A stretch of 64,000 nt of DNA, from contig NZ_CP159508.1 in NCBI RefSeq assembly GCF_051131155.1, positions 3,038,001 through 3,102,000 of the forward strand, in the 5' to 3' direction. The DNA is from Pseudanabaena minima. GTDB taxonomy: Bacteria; Cyanobacteriota; Cyanobacteriia; Pseudanabaenales; Pseudanabaenaceae. Position numbers and translations under genes: made by a program. The notes beneath the pieces are model-generated. The model searched no databases. It was not told where the DNA came from and saw only the letters and a program-made list of their open reading frames with translations. Positions 1 to 7,570 of the stretch are shown piece by piece; positions within the stretch are counted from its first letter, which is position 1; the number at the start of each line of letters is the position of its first letter.

Positions 1-388
1 CATAGTTCTTGATCGTGTCAACGGAGCCGCCACCAACTTTTACACCTACAGGTACACCTACGAAGTGTAAAGGAATGTCTACTTCGATCTTCGACTGAGC
101 CTCGATCGCAAAAAAGCTGAGGTGATAAATATCATTTTTGTAAGGATGATTTTGCACTTCACGCAATAATGTTTTGCCTTTGAAGTCACCATCGGTTACA
201 TTTACTTCGATCATTGTGTTATTGATCGTAGCTTCACGAAGTAAGGTAGTTGCTTCTTTAGCATCTAAAGCGATCGAGATTGACTCAGATCCTTTGTGTC
301 CATATACAGTTGCAGGAATTTGACCACCGCGACGCAGAGCGCGATTGTTAGCTGGGGGACGAGTAGTAGCGTTAATTTGTAGTTGCAT
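1..388 (-). CDS. rplY: 50S ribosomal protein L25 / general stress protein Ctc (3' end cut by window edge)
   Basis: This is a 5S-rRNA-binding protein of the large ribosomal subunit, of the longer Ctc/TL5-like form. The visible 129 codons begin MQLQINATTRPPANNRALRR and continue GGQIPATVYGHKG, the typical L25 opening in which a beta-barrel 5S-binding domain follows an RRxGxIPAxVYG motif. The frame is open to the window edge, so the C-terminal domain lies outside. It is transcribed in the same direction as purA, which lies upstream, with a short-repeat spacer between them. The ATG at 388 is the only good start. Confidence 0.92.
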   Translation of the reverse strand, partial: MQLQINATTRPPANNRALRRGGQIPATVYGHKGSESISIALDAKEATTLLREATINNTMIEVNVTDGDFKGKTLLREVQNHPYKNDIYHLSFFAIEAQSKIEVDIPLHFVGVPVGVKVGGGSVDTIKNY

Positions 389-409
389 TTTGGTAATTTA
401 TGATTGCTT

Positions 410-497
410 AATGGCTTTTAGCCGTTAGCGATTGGCTATTGGCTTTTAATTTGGTAATTGTCATTGCCTAGATTTAACCCAGAAGCTAAAAGCTAAA
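410..497. repeat. Short heptanucleotide-type repeats between rplY and purA
   Basis: Seven-base units such as TTTAGCC, GTTAGCG and ATTGGCT (twice) run through 410-451. Reverse-complement units (AGCTAAA twice) lie at 484-497. This is the weakest of four such loci here; the others are at 4009-4213, 49135-49318 and 50581-50778. It resembles the short tandemly repeated repetitive sequences (STRR) known in cyanobacteria. Confidence 0.7.
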
Positions 498-498
498 C

Positions 499-1812
499 CT
501 AAGCTCTCAACAAACCGCGTTTTGGACCATGAATAGGGTCTTCAACGATAATGGTTTGTCCTCGGCTTGCGCCTAGAGAGATGATTGCGATCGGAGTACC
601 AGTCAAGTCAGCTAGGAATTTAAGATATTCTTTGGCTTCTGTGGGTAACTCTTCAACGGTTTTACATTCGCTAGTTGATTGCTTCCATCCAGGTAAGGTT
701 TCGTAGATGGGGATTGCTCTAGCAAAGGCTCGCGCATCACTGGGGAAGTCGCGTGTGACTTTGCCATCAAGTTCGTAGGCAGTACAAACTTTGATTTCTT
801 CGAGATCGTCTAGTACATCAAGCTTGGTGACCGCAAGGCAGTCAAGCCCATTGATCCGTACTGCATAACGACCGATTACGCCGTCAAACCAACCACAACG
901 ACGCTTGCGCCCTGTGGTTGTACCAAATTCTGCACCGATCTCGCCGATGTGATTGCCAATGTCATCGTGCAACTCGGTCGGAAAAGGTCCTTCGCCAACG
1001 CGAGTTGTATATGCTTTAGCTACACCGATTACGCGATCGATGCAAGTTGGGCCCACGCCAGCACCGATGCAAGCACCACCTGCAACGGGATTTGATGAAG
1101 TGACATAGGGATATGTACCATGATCGAGATCAAGCAATGTTCCCTGTGCCCCTTCAAACAAAATATTACGACGCTCACGAATAGCTGCATCGATCTTGAG
1201 CGAAGCATCAACTACGTGGTGACGGAGGCGATCGGCATAACCACGATACTCTTCGATAATCGCTTCGGCATCAAGTGGTTCTAAATTATATAGCTTTTGT
1301 AAAACAATGTTTTTCTGTTCGATCGCCCAACGTAGCTTTTTCGCTAGACGCTGTTCGTCCATTAAGTCAATCATCCGAATACCGACACGCTCGGATTTGT
1401 CGGCATAGGTCGGTCCGATGCCGCGACCTGTTGTGCCAATTTTGTGTTCGGCTCGCTGATCCTCTGAGGCGCGATCTAGCACACGATGGTACGGCATGGT
1501 GACATGGGCGGTTTCGGCAATGAATAGGTTTTCTGTTGATATACCCAAATCTTTGAGTCGATCCACTTCTTCAAGAAGCACCTTCGGATCGATCACTGTG
1601 CCACTGGCAATGATGCATTCCGTTTTGGGATACAGGATTCCCGAAGGAATCAGGTGTAGCTTAAAGGTGCGATCGCCAACGACGACCGTATGTCCTGCAT
1701 TATTACCGCCTTGGTAGCGAACAACGACATCTGCGGAGCGGCTCAGCAAATCTGTGATTTTGCCTTTACCTTCATCACCCCACTGTGCCCCAATAACAAT
1801 TACATTAGCCAA
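499..1812 (-). CDS. purA: Adenylosuccinate synthetase
   Basis: This enzyme condenses IMP and aspartate, using GTP, to adenylosuccinate, the first committed step from IMP to AMP in the cytoplasm. The protein has 437 residues, the normal family length. It begins MANVIVIGAQWGDEGKGK, with the phosphate-binding GDEGKGK loop near residues 12-18 and the following GGNNAGHT motif. Further typical stretches are TTGRGIGPTYADK in the middle and the GRKRRCGW segment. The gene stands alone between repeat-containing spacers. Nothing in it looks unusual. Confidence 0.97.
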   Translation of the reverse strand: MANVIVIGAQWGDEGKGKITDLLSRSADVVVRYQGGNNAGHTVVVGDRTFKLHLIPSGILYPKTECIIASGTVIDPKVLLEEVDRLKDLGISTENLFIAETAHVTMPYHRVLDRASEDQRAEHKIGTTGRGIGPTYADKSERVGIRMIDLMDEQRLAKKLRWAIEQKNIVLQKLYNLEPLDAEAIIEEYRGYADRLRHHVVDASLKIDAAIRERRNILFEGAQGTLLDLDHGTYPYVTSSNPVAGGACIGAGVGPTCIDRVIGVAKAYTTRVGEGPFPTELHDDIGNHIGEIGAEFGTTTGRKRRCGWFDGVIGRYAVRINGLDCLAVTKLDVLDDLEEIKVCTAYELDGKVTRDFPSDARAFARAIPIYETLPGWKQSTSECKTVEELPTEAKEYLKFLADLTGTPIAIISLGASRGQTIIVEDPIHGPKRGLLRA

Positions 1813-1894
1813 GAGTCTTGCTGCTCAATAAAATCTCACAATCGTCAATTATCACAAAAGATTGTATTGATTGTCAATCACTTTCTCAAAAAAC

Positions 1895-1961
1895 CAGCAA
1901 TTCTCATTTTTAGTGTTTCCAGCGCCGAAGACATTAGAAACACTAAAAATGAGAATTGCTG
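1895..1961. repeat. 25-bp inverted repeat with 17-nt loop, upstream of purA
   Basis: Positions 1895-1919 are the exact reverse complement of 1937-1961, giving a perfect 25-bp stem. It lies between the convergent end of the FAD oxidoreductase and the purA start, next to a second hairpin at 1963-2003. Either could terminate transcription of the upstream oxidoreductase gene. The A/T-rich stem lacks a classical U-tract. Confidence 0.8.
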
Positions 1962-1962
1962 T

Positions 1963-2003
1963 CTCAAAAGAAAGGGTGTGCTTTGCACACCCTTTCTTTT
2001 GAG
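1963..2003 (-). terminator. Perfect 19-bp hairpin with TTT loop after the FAD oxidoreductase gene
   Basis: The arms 1963-1981 and 1985-2003 are perfectly complementary around a TTT loop (apex GCTTTGC). The hairpin begins three bases beyond the stop codon of the oxidoreductase on the minus strand. It belongs to the large set of GC-NNN-GC hairpins in this window. A role as transcription terminator is likely from its position but inferred. Confidence 0.7.
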
Positions 2004-2005
2004 AT

Positions 2006-3022
2006 TTAAACTTTGAGTAACTCGATCGCTGACTCTGCGGCGGCAATACCTGAGTGATAGGCAGCTTCGATGTTTTTGCCAGCACACCAGTCACCCGCAC
2101 ATACAAGCGCTAAAGGAATCGCTGTAGATAGGCAAGAAACCCCTAAAGACTCTTCAGCTAAAGCGTAACGCCAACGATGCACTTGCCACCATTCGGGACT
2201 AGCTAGCCATTTTGCTAGTAGTCTCCCCACTTGATTGAGCAAAGGTTTACCCGCAATTTCAAGATCTGGCTCCTCCATTGATAGTTTGGCAAACTCGGCA
2301 GTACTTTGCAGGACAAAGACAGGTTGTAAGGCGGTATCTAAATGTTTACTGCTGTCATAGCTAATCCAATCAAGAATGGGATCATCGATACATCTAATTG
2401 CTTGCCATTCTACTGGGACTGAATTACTTGCATTGTAACCAGCCATGATTGTGACACTAGGCGCAAATTTGACTGATTGGACAGCTTGTAAAAAACTGGG
2501 AGCCAAAGTCAAAACCTCTTCAAATAAAGGTAGAAATTGGGGTGCAGGAATGGTTGAGATGATCGCTGAAGTTTCAAGGATTTCTTGGCGATCAGTTACT
2601 AACTGCCATTTGGTATCGTTGTGGCTAACTCCAACAATGCGGGTATTGTTAACGATCGGAATTTCCATGGCAAGGGATTTGGCGATCGCCGTCATTCCCA
2701 TTGGACAGCAATACCGTGGATGTCTGGCATCGGCATCGGGAGGACGCAAGCCAGATGCCGATAGTTGATAGACATTGCGCGTCCACTCTTGAACAATGCC
2801 TTTTTCTTGCAGTTTGCGCACAAATCTTCCAAAACTATCACTTTTCACAGATATGAGTTGTGCACCATGATCGACCCAAGTACCTTGCAAACGTCGAGTT
2901 GCCATTCGTCCGCCCACACCTGCTGATTTTTCAACAATGGTGACATTTAGCCCTGCTTGCTTTAGTTGTTGAGCACAGGTTAATCCTGCCATCCCTGCGC
3001 CAATCACGATTACATCTTTCAT
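2006..3022 (-). CDS. FAD-dependent oxidoreductase (renalase/amine-oxidase-like)
   Basis: A flavoprotein of 338 residues. The N-terminus MKDVIVIGAGMAGLTCAQQL contains the dinucleotide-binding GxGxxG (residues 8-13), followed by an acidic residue at the end of the second strand (VEK) and the GGR motif (VGGRMATRR) typical of amine-oxidase/renalase-like FAD enzymes. The C-terminal VCAGDWCAGKNIEAAYHSG is the second FAD-contact motif, where such proteins read GD....V.GA..SG. The substrate cannot be told from sequence. No signal peptide is apparent, so it is probably cytoplasmic. The gene runs opposite to no neighbour and is followed by a strong hairpin. Confidence 0.85.
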   Translation of the reverse strand: MKDVIVIGAGMAGLTCAQQLKQAGLNVTIVEKSAGVGGRMATRRLQGTWVDHGAQLISVKSDSFGRFVRKLQEKGIVQEWTRNVYQLSASGLRPPDADARHPRYCCPMGMTAIAKSLAMEIPIVNNTRIVGVSHNDTKWQLVTDRQEILETSAIISTIPAPQFLPLFEEVLTLAPSFLQAVQSVKFAPSVTIMAGYNASNSVPVEWQAIRCIDDPILDWISYDSSKHLDTALQPVFVLQSTAEFAKLSMEEPDLEIAGKPLLNQVGRLLAKWLASPEWWQVHRWRYALAEESLGVSCLSTAIPLALVCAGDWCAGKNIEAAYHSGIAAAESAIELLKV

Positions 3023-3131
3023 ACAGTTTCAGTTCATGCCTCTTGAAGAGCTTAGCTCATCTTTAATTAATCGCAACCATCAAAAATAGTTTTTCACCTC
3101 TATAGCGCGATCACGATGAAAAACTGCTGTT

Positions 3132-4004
3132 CTATAGAGTATCTTGCATCTTTTCGCCGTCATGGTATGCAGCGAACAATACGGGACAGGTTTTGCCCCA
3201 TGCGATCGCCCCAGTCGCATCTAGACAAATTGCACCAAAATCGCGATCGCGACTTTTTGCTTCATTAATTGACTTTTCGACCGCCTGTTGCAGCGTCATG
3301 CCATCGGTGACGCGCACGACCACTCTAGTGGCAAAACCTTCATCAAGAATGTCTTCACCGACACCCGTACAACTTACGCCCGCAGACTTGGTGGCATAGT
3401 TACCCGCAGGGGTCGCCGAGTCGCTAACTCTGCCAATACGCTCAAAGCCACGTCCGCCTGTAGATGTCCCCGCAGCAATGCTGCCATATTGATCGAGAAC
3501 TACCGCACCGATTGTTCCCATCGCCACATCTGCCATTTTGCGCGTGAAGTTAGTTTTGCGCTCCTCCACCCATTCGGCAAGGCGTTCATCGGTAAGGGGA
3601 TTGTAAATCGGGATGCCAAGTTCGCGAGTAAGTTCCGCCGATCCGTAATCAGAAAGAACGCGATCGTCACTAGTCTGTAAGTGCTTAGCGAGATCTATCG
3701 GATTCTTAACTCTTGCCGTATTGATGACACCACTAAAACTTTGGCGATCGCCATCCATAATCGAAGCACTCATGCGGATTTGTCCATCGGACTGTAATAC
3801 CGAGCCAGTCCCCGCATTAAAGCGCGGATCGTCTTCCAGCATTTGACAAGCCTTGACCACCGCATCGATCGCCTTCGCGCCATCGAGCAGCATTGGATAA
3901 ACAGTTTCTAAAACAGCAAATAATGATTTGCGTACAGGCTCATAGCCGCCTTTACTTTCGACAGTGCTACCCGCACCGCCATGAATAATGATTTTTGGTT
4001 GCAT
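3132..4004 (-). CDS. Isoaspartyl peptidase / type III L-asparaginase
   Basis: An Ntn-hydrolase of the plant-type asparaginase family. It removes beta-aspartyl residues from dipeptides and hydrolyses asparagine. It is made as one chain of 290 residues that cleaves itself in front of the nucleophilic threonine. The precursor starts MQPKIIIHGGAGS, and the expected cleavage site is GTIGAVVLD with Thr164. The C-terminal half carries GTSTGG and GNYAT, substrate-binding segments of the family. Length and motifs are complete. In cyanobacteria these enzymes may help degrade beta-aspartyl-arginine from cyanophycin, but no cyanophycin gene is in view. Confidence 0.93.
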   Translation of the reverse strand: MQPKIIIHGGAGSTVESKGGYEPVRKSLFAVLETVYPMLLDGAKAIDAVVKACQMLEDDPRFNAGTGSVLQSDGQIRMSASIMDGDRQSFSGVINTARVKNPIDLAKHLQTSDDRVLSDYGSAELTRELGIPIYNPLTDERLAEWVEERKTNFTRKMADVAMGTIGAVVLDQYGSIAAGTSTGGRGFERIGRVSDSATPAGNYATKSAGVSCTGVGEDILDEGFATRVVVRVTDGMTLQQAVEKSINEAKSRDRDFGAICLDATGAIAWGKTCPVLFAAYHDGEKMQDTL

Positions 4005-4008
4005 TTTG

Positions 4009-4099
4009 TTGGTAATTGGTAATTGGGGATGGGTAATTGGGGATTAGCTTTTAGCTTTTAGCGGTTGGCTGTTAGCGATTAGCAATTAGCTGTTAGATT
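4009..4099. repeat. Heptanucleotide tandem array (13 units), forward orientation
   Basis: Thirteen consecutive seven-base units fill 4009-4099. They start with TTGGTAA twice, then TTGGGGA, TGGGTAA and TTGGGGA, and continue with TTAGCTT twice, TTAGCGG, TTGGCTG, TTAGCGA, TTAGCAA, TTAGCTG and TTAGATT. The phase never slips. It faces a reverse-complement array at 4144-4213, so the pair could fold into a large imperfect hairpin. Confidence 0.9.
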
Positions 4100-4143
4100 T
4101 TTGAAATGAGAAGGTAGGTTTCATTCTTAGATGTGACTTTTTA

Positions 4144-4213
4144 TTCTCAATCACCAATCACCAATCACCAATTCCCAAAAAGCCAAAAGCTAATCGCTAA
4201 CAGCTAACAGCAA
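4144..4213. repeat. Heptanucleotide tandem array (10 units), inverted partner
   Basis: Units of seven read TTCTCAA, TCACCAA (three times), TTCCCAA, AAAGCCA, AAAGCTA, ATCGCTA, ACAGCTA and ACAGCAA. They are the reverse complement of the consensus at 4009-4099. The array stops six bases short of the ffh stop codon. Confidence 0.88.
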
Positions 4214-4219
4214 AAAACA

Positions 4220-5653
4220 TTACAATTCTCCAAATCCCTTTTTCTTTTTCTTTTTCTTGCCATATACAGGATTGCCCGATGGTGTTTGATTGCCCATGCC
4301 ACCCATACCAGGGAAGCCACCGCCGCCCATATTGGGCATTCCAGGAAAACTGGGCATCTTGCCCTGACCCATTTGCTGCATCAAAGCTCTCATCTTCTGG
4401 AAGTCGGCAACGAGCTTAGTTACATCTTGAAGTTTGTAACCTGAACCATTGGCAATCCGTTGTTTGCGGCTAGGGCTCTTGGCAATGAGGTCAGGATCTT
4501 TGCGCTCTTGCTTCGTCATTGACGCAATCATTGACTCACAACGCTTGAGTTGCTTTTCCGCCTCTTGAATTTGCGCGTCGTTAATCTTCATCCCCGGCAG
4601 CATCTTCAACATTCCACCAAAGGAACCCATGTTTTTCATCATGCGGGTATTCTTCAGGAAGTCGTCAAAGTCGAACTTGGCGCTCAGAATCTTTTCTTGG
4701 AGCTTCGCAGCATCGGTAATATCAATTTCTTCCTGCGCCTTCTCCACTAGCGTCAGCACATCACCCATACCCAAGATGCGCGAAGCCATGCGTTCAGGAT
4801 AGAAGGGTTGTAATGCCTCCACCTTTTCACCCACACCGATAAACTTAATCGGCTGTCCTGAAATCTGCCGCACTGATAGCGCCGCCCCACCACGAGTATC
4901 GCCATCCATCTTGGTCAAGATCGCGCCCGTAATCCCAATCTCATCATGGAAAGTGCGAGTTAAGGTCGCCGCCTCTTGCCCTGTCATCGCATCGACAACG
5001 AGCAGCACTTCATCGGGCTTGATTGCATCCTTAACGCGACTTAGCTCATCCATCATGTCGCGATCGATCTGCAAGCGTCCCGCCGTATCAACGATCACGG
5101 TATTAACGCCTAATTCTTTCGCCTTTGCCAAACCTTGACGGGCAATCTCCACAGGGTCAGCATCAGCACCCATTTCAAAGACTGGCACATTGATTTGCTT
5201 ACCGAGGGTGAGCAACTGGTCGATCGCCGCAGGACGATATACGTCAGTCGCAACTAGTAAAGCCGTGCGTTCTAGTTTGCGTAAATGTAAAGCTAATTTG
5301 GCGGTAGCAGTCGTTTTACCTGTACCCTGCAAACCTGCCATCAAAATTACAGTGGGGGCATTGGTTGCCTCAGCAAGCGGCACATTTGCCTCACCCATCG
5401 TCTTTACCAATTCGTCATAGACGATCTTGATAAATTGCTGATCGGGGCGCACACCTGCGATTACATCAGCCCCTTGAGCCTGTTTGGAGATTTCTTCGAC
5501 AAATTCTTTGACAACTTGTAAGTTGACATCTGCCTCTAATAGCGCCCTGCGTACTTCACGAATCGCGCCCTGTATATTGGAGTCAGAGATTTTGTCCTGT
5601 CCGCGTAACTTTTTCCAAGCCGCCTCAAATTTATCGGCGATTTCATCAAACAT
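4220..5653 (-). CDS. ffh: Signal recognition particle protein Ffh
   Basis: This is the GTPase subunit of the signal recognition particle, which binds signal sequences and 4.5S/scRNA and delivers ribosomes to FtsY at the membrane. The protein has 477 residues. The N domain is followed by the G domain with P-loop GLQGTGKT (107-114), the DTAGR switch, and TKMDGDTRGGAALS. The methionine-rich M domain carries the MPGM and MGSFGGMLKMLPGM stretches. The tail is rich in glycine, methionine and proline, ends in a lysine run, and is typical of cyanobacterial Ffh. The start at 5653 matches the usual MFDEIADKFE opening. Confidence 0.97.
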   Translation of the reverse strand: MFDEIADKFEAAWKKLRGQDKISDSNIQGAIREVRRALLEADVNLQVVKEFVEEISKQAQGADVIAGVRPDQQFIKIVYDELVKTMGEANVPLAEATNAPTVILMAGLQGTGKTTATAKLALHLRKLERTALLVATDVYRPAAIDQLLTLGKQINVPVFEMGADADPVEIARQGLAKAKELGVNTVIVDTAGRLQIDRDMMDELSRVKDAIKPDEVLLVVDAMTGQEAATLTRTFHDEIGITGAILTKMDGDTRGGAALSVRQISGQPIKFIGVGEKVEALQPFYPERMASRILGMGDVLTLVEKAQEEIDITDAAKLQEKILSAKFDFDDFLKNTRMMKNMGSFGGMLKMLPGMKINDAQIQEAEKQLKRCESMIASMTKQERKDPDLIAKSPSRKQRIANGSGYKLQDVTKLVADFQKMRALMQQMGQGKMPSFPGMPNMGGGGFPGMGGMGNQTPSGNPVYGKKKKKKKGFGEL

Positions 5654-5770
5654 ATCTAGTTTTGCTTTTGCTGTTGGTTCTAACTACTAATTTACCGTTA
5701 CCACCGTTACATTGATCGCGATCTATGAAAATTATGGCGGCGATCGCTGTTGGCAAACATAGCGTTCCCA

Positions 5771-7243
5771 TCAGTTACTTTTTGGTACTCGCCGCTTTAT
5801 GAGCTTATTGCCAATATAACGTAGTAAGTTTGCTCCTAGCATATAAGTATAAAGACTGGAGGGGCGAAATTCAAATTCTAACCCTTTATAGTGAATGTCT
5901 TTATCTGAGATAGTTTGGCTAGTTACCAAGATTGGTTGAGAGATATTGGGATGCTTATTCACGAATTCAACACAGTTATCAAGCTCTGCGAGTGTCCTAT
6001 AGGGGCGATCACTCCACTTAACTTCCACAATCCAAGAAGGTAATTGATTAGCCTTATCTAAATGTACGATATCAACCTCTCCTGACTTCCATCTTGCATA
6101 ATAAAGTTCAGTAATTTTGCTGTGCTGCCATTGACTGAAAATTGCAGTTTCCGTCATCGCTCCTATAGATTCGGAACTTTCATCAATCTGTCCAAATAAT
6201 GCGGCTCTCATGGATGGATTGGTTAAGTAAACCTTGAAACACATCGCTCTCTTAAATCTCTTTGCATTGTTGTCTATTCGCTCAACACGTCGAATTAGGA
6301 ATGCAGCCTCAAGATATTCGAGATAACGCTTGATCGTATTTTTAGCAACACCAGAGGATTTAGATAATCCATCCAAGCTCACCTCATTCCCAGAGTTGTA
6401 AGCTAGGGTCGTAAATAGTCTATTTAATTCTTGAATGTCGTTAATACCGTAAAGACTTGGAAGATCTCGGAGTAATACCTTATCGATAATGTCACTTTTG
6501 ATGTATTGTCTAGGGTCTTGTCTGATGGTTTCTGAAAAGACTGCCTCTGGATATCCACCAAAGTTTAAGTAATTTATAAACTCTTCATTGAGTGCTTTGA
6601 TATCTGTAACAGAGTATTCATTTTTCTCTAAATCAAAATCTTCAATTGGCGTTAACTTTATAAGTTCAGATTCTCGTCCGATGAACATCAAGTATTCAGC
6701 AAAAGTTAGTGGTGGCAAAACATAATCGCTAAAGCGACCAGCACCAGACTCATTGCTCTTTAGTCTTAATGCTGCCGCAGCAGAACCCGTAGCAATAAAG
6801 CGATAGTCTGCATAGGAGTCAACTAGAGATTTAAGATGTACTTCCCAATTACGCAAATACTGAATTTCATCAAAGAAAACAAACAGTCTTGCATTGCGTT
6901 TATGTTCAAAGAGTTTCTGGAAATAATTGAGTATTCGTTCTAAATGCAGTCCCGTATAGATTGGGGTTTCAAGGGAAATATATAAAATGTTTTTTGCTTC
7001 TACACCAGAGTCTAAGAGTGCGCGAATGGTGTGATAAACCATAACTGTTTTACCAACGCGCCTTGGTCCCATTAAAACGATTGCTCGACGAACATTTACA
7101 TCCAAAATATTTTCATAAAAAGTCTCGAAGTACTTGCGCCGAGGCGTATTTTCGTAAGTTATTTTCCCTTCTTTACCTTGTTCCCACCAAGGATTATCAA
7201 ACCGAAGTCGGGACAAAATATCTGCTTCTGAAATTTCAAGCAT
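5771..7243 (-). CDS. AAA-type ATPase with DUF4143 (winged helix plus nuclease-like C-terminus)
   Basis: A 490-residue P-loop protein. Walker A is GPRRVGKT (59-66) and Walker B is LFVFFDEIQYL with D125/E126. A sensor-like ATGSAA segment follows. The second half matches DUF4143: a winged-helix stretch (LSKSSGVAKNTIKRYLEY) and a C-terminal GEVDIVHLD ... WIVEVKW pair that looks like the D and ExK of a PD-(D/E)xK fold. Families of this shape are widespread, mobile and functionally unresolved, so no function is assigned. It sits between ffh and an IS element. A large palindrome lies immediately before its start codon, and no Shine-Dalgarno is visible. Confidence 0.85.
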   Translation of the reverse strand: MLEISEADILSRLRFDNPWWEQGKEGKITYENTPRRKYFETFYENILDVNVRRAIVLMGPRRVGKTVMVYHTIRALLDSGVEAKNILYISLETPIYTGLHLERILNYFQKLFEHKRNARLFVFFDEIQYLRNWEVHLKSLVDSYADYRFIATGSAAAALRLKSNESGAGRFSDYVLPPLTFAEYLMFIGRESELIKLTPIEDFDLEKNEYSVTDIKALNEEFINYLNFGGYPEAVFSETIRQDPRQYIKSDIIDKVLLRDLPSLYGINDIQELNRLFTTLAYNSGNEVSLDGLSKSSGVAKNTIKRYLEYLEAAFLIRRVERIDNNAKRFKRAMCFKVYLTNPSMRAALFGQIDESSESIGAMTETAIFSQWQHSKITELYYARWKSGEVDIVHLDKANQLPSWIVEVKWSDRPYRTLAELDNCVEFVNKHPNISQPILVTSQTISDKDIHYKGLEFEFRPSSLYTYMLGANLLRYIGNKLIKRRVPKSN

Positions 7244-7247
7244 GGAT

Positions 7248-7321
7248 ATAAAATAAGATTAGTTAACTAATCTTATTTTATCTTGATTCTGCGATTAAGG
7301 TCAATCAACTAATCTTATTTT
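7248..7321. promoter_or_regulatory. 34-bp perfect palindrome plus third half-site in front of the ATPase gene
   Basis: 7248-7281 is a perfect palindrome centred on AGTTAACT. Its half-site AACTAATCTTATTTT (7265-7279) is repeated exactly at 7307-7321, 42 bp further upstream, about four helical turns. The palindrome ends four bases before the ATG at 7243. The arrangement suggests an operator that blocks both transcription and ribosome access. A binding protein is not identified, though the gene's own winged helix is a candidate. Confidence 0.65.
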
Positions 7322-7564
7322 TGTCTTGTTAAATGTAGAGATCGCAGTATGTAGAAATTTAAATGCGTGGAAATTGCCTTACAGCGTCTAAAAATTCAAG
7401 TTGAATTGGGAACTACCGCTTTTTGATGGATTGAGTTTTAGACGATCGCGGGTTGTTGAGATTGCGTTGGGGGCGATCGCTATAGAACCCGTAAAACAGA
7501 ACCAGTAAAATCGCATCCCTACAGGTTGCAACTTTACGGATTTAGATAATTTATTTTGTACAAG
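7322..7564. other. Intergenic region with no recognisable gene
   Basis: This stretch contains two HIP1-like octamers and no convincing open reading frame, hairpin or RNA gene. It probably contains the promoter for the ATPase gene. It ends at the target duplication of the IS element. Confidence 0.5.
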
Positions 7565-7570
7565 TACTTA

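Noticed and set aside
1690..2016. 108-codon plus-strand frame
   Set aside because: It runs antisense through purA and two hairpins; its sequence is explained by the inverted repeats.
4009..4213. CRISPR array
   Set aside because: Repeats are only seven bases with no spacers; there are no cas genes in the window.
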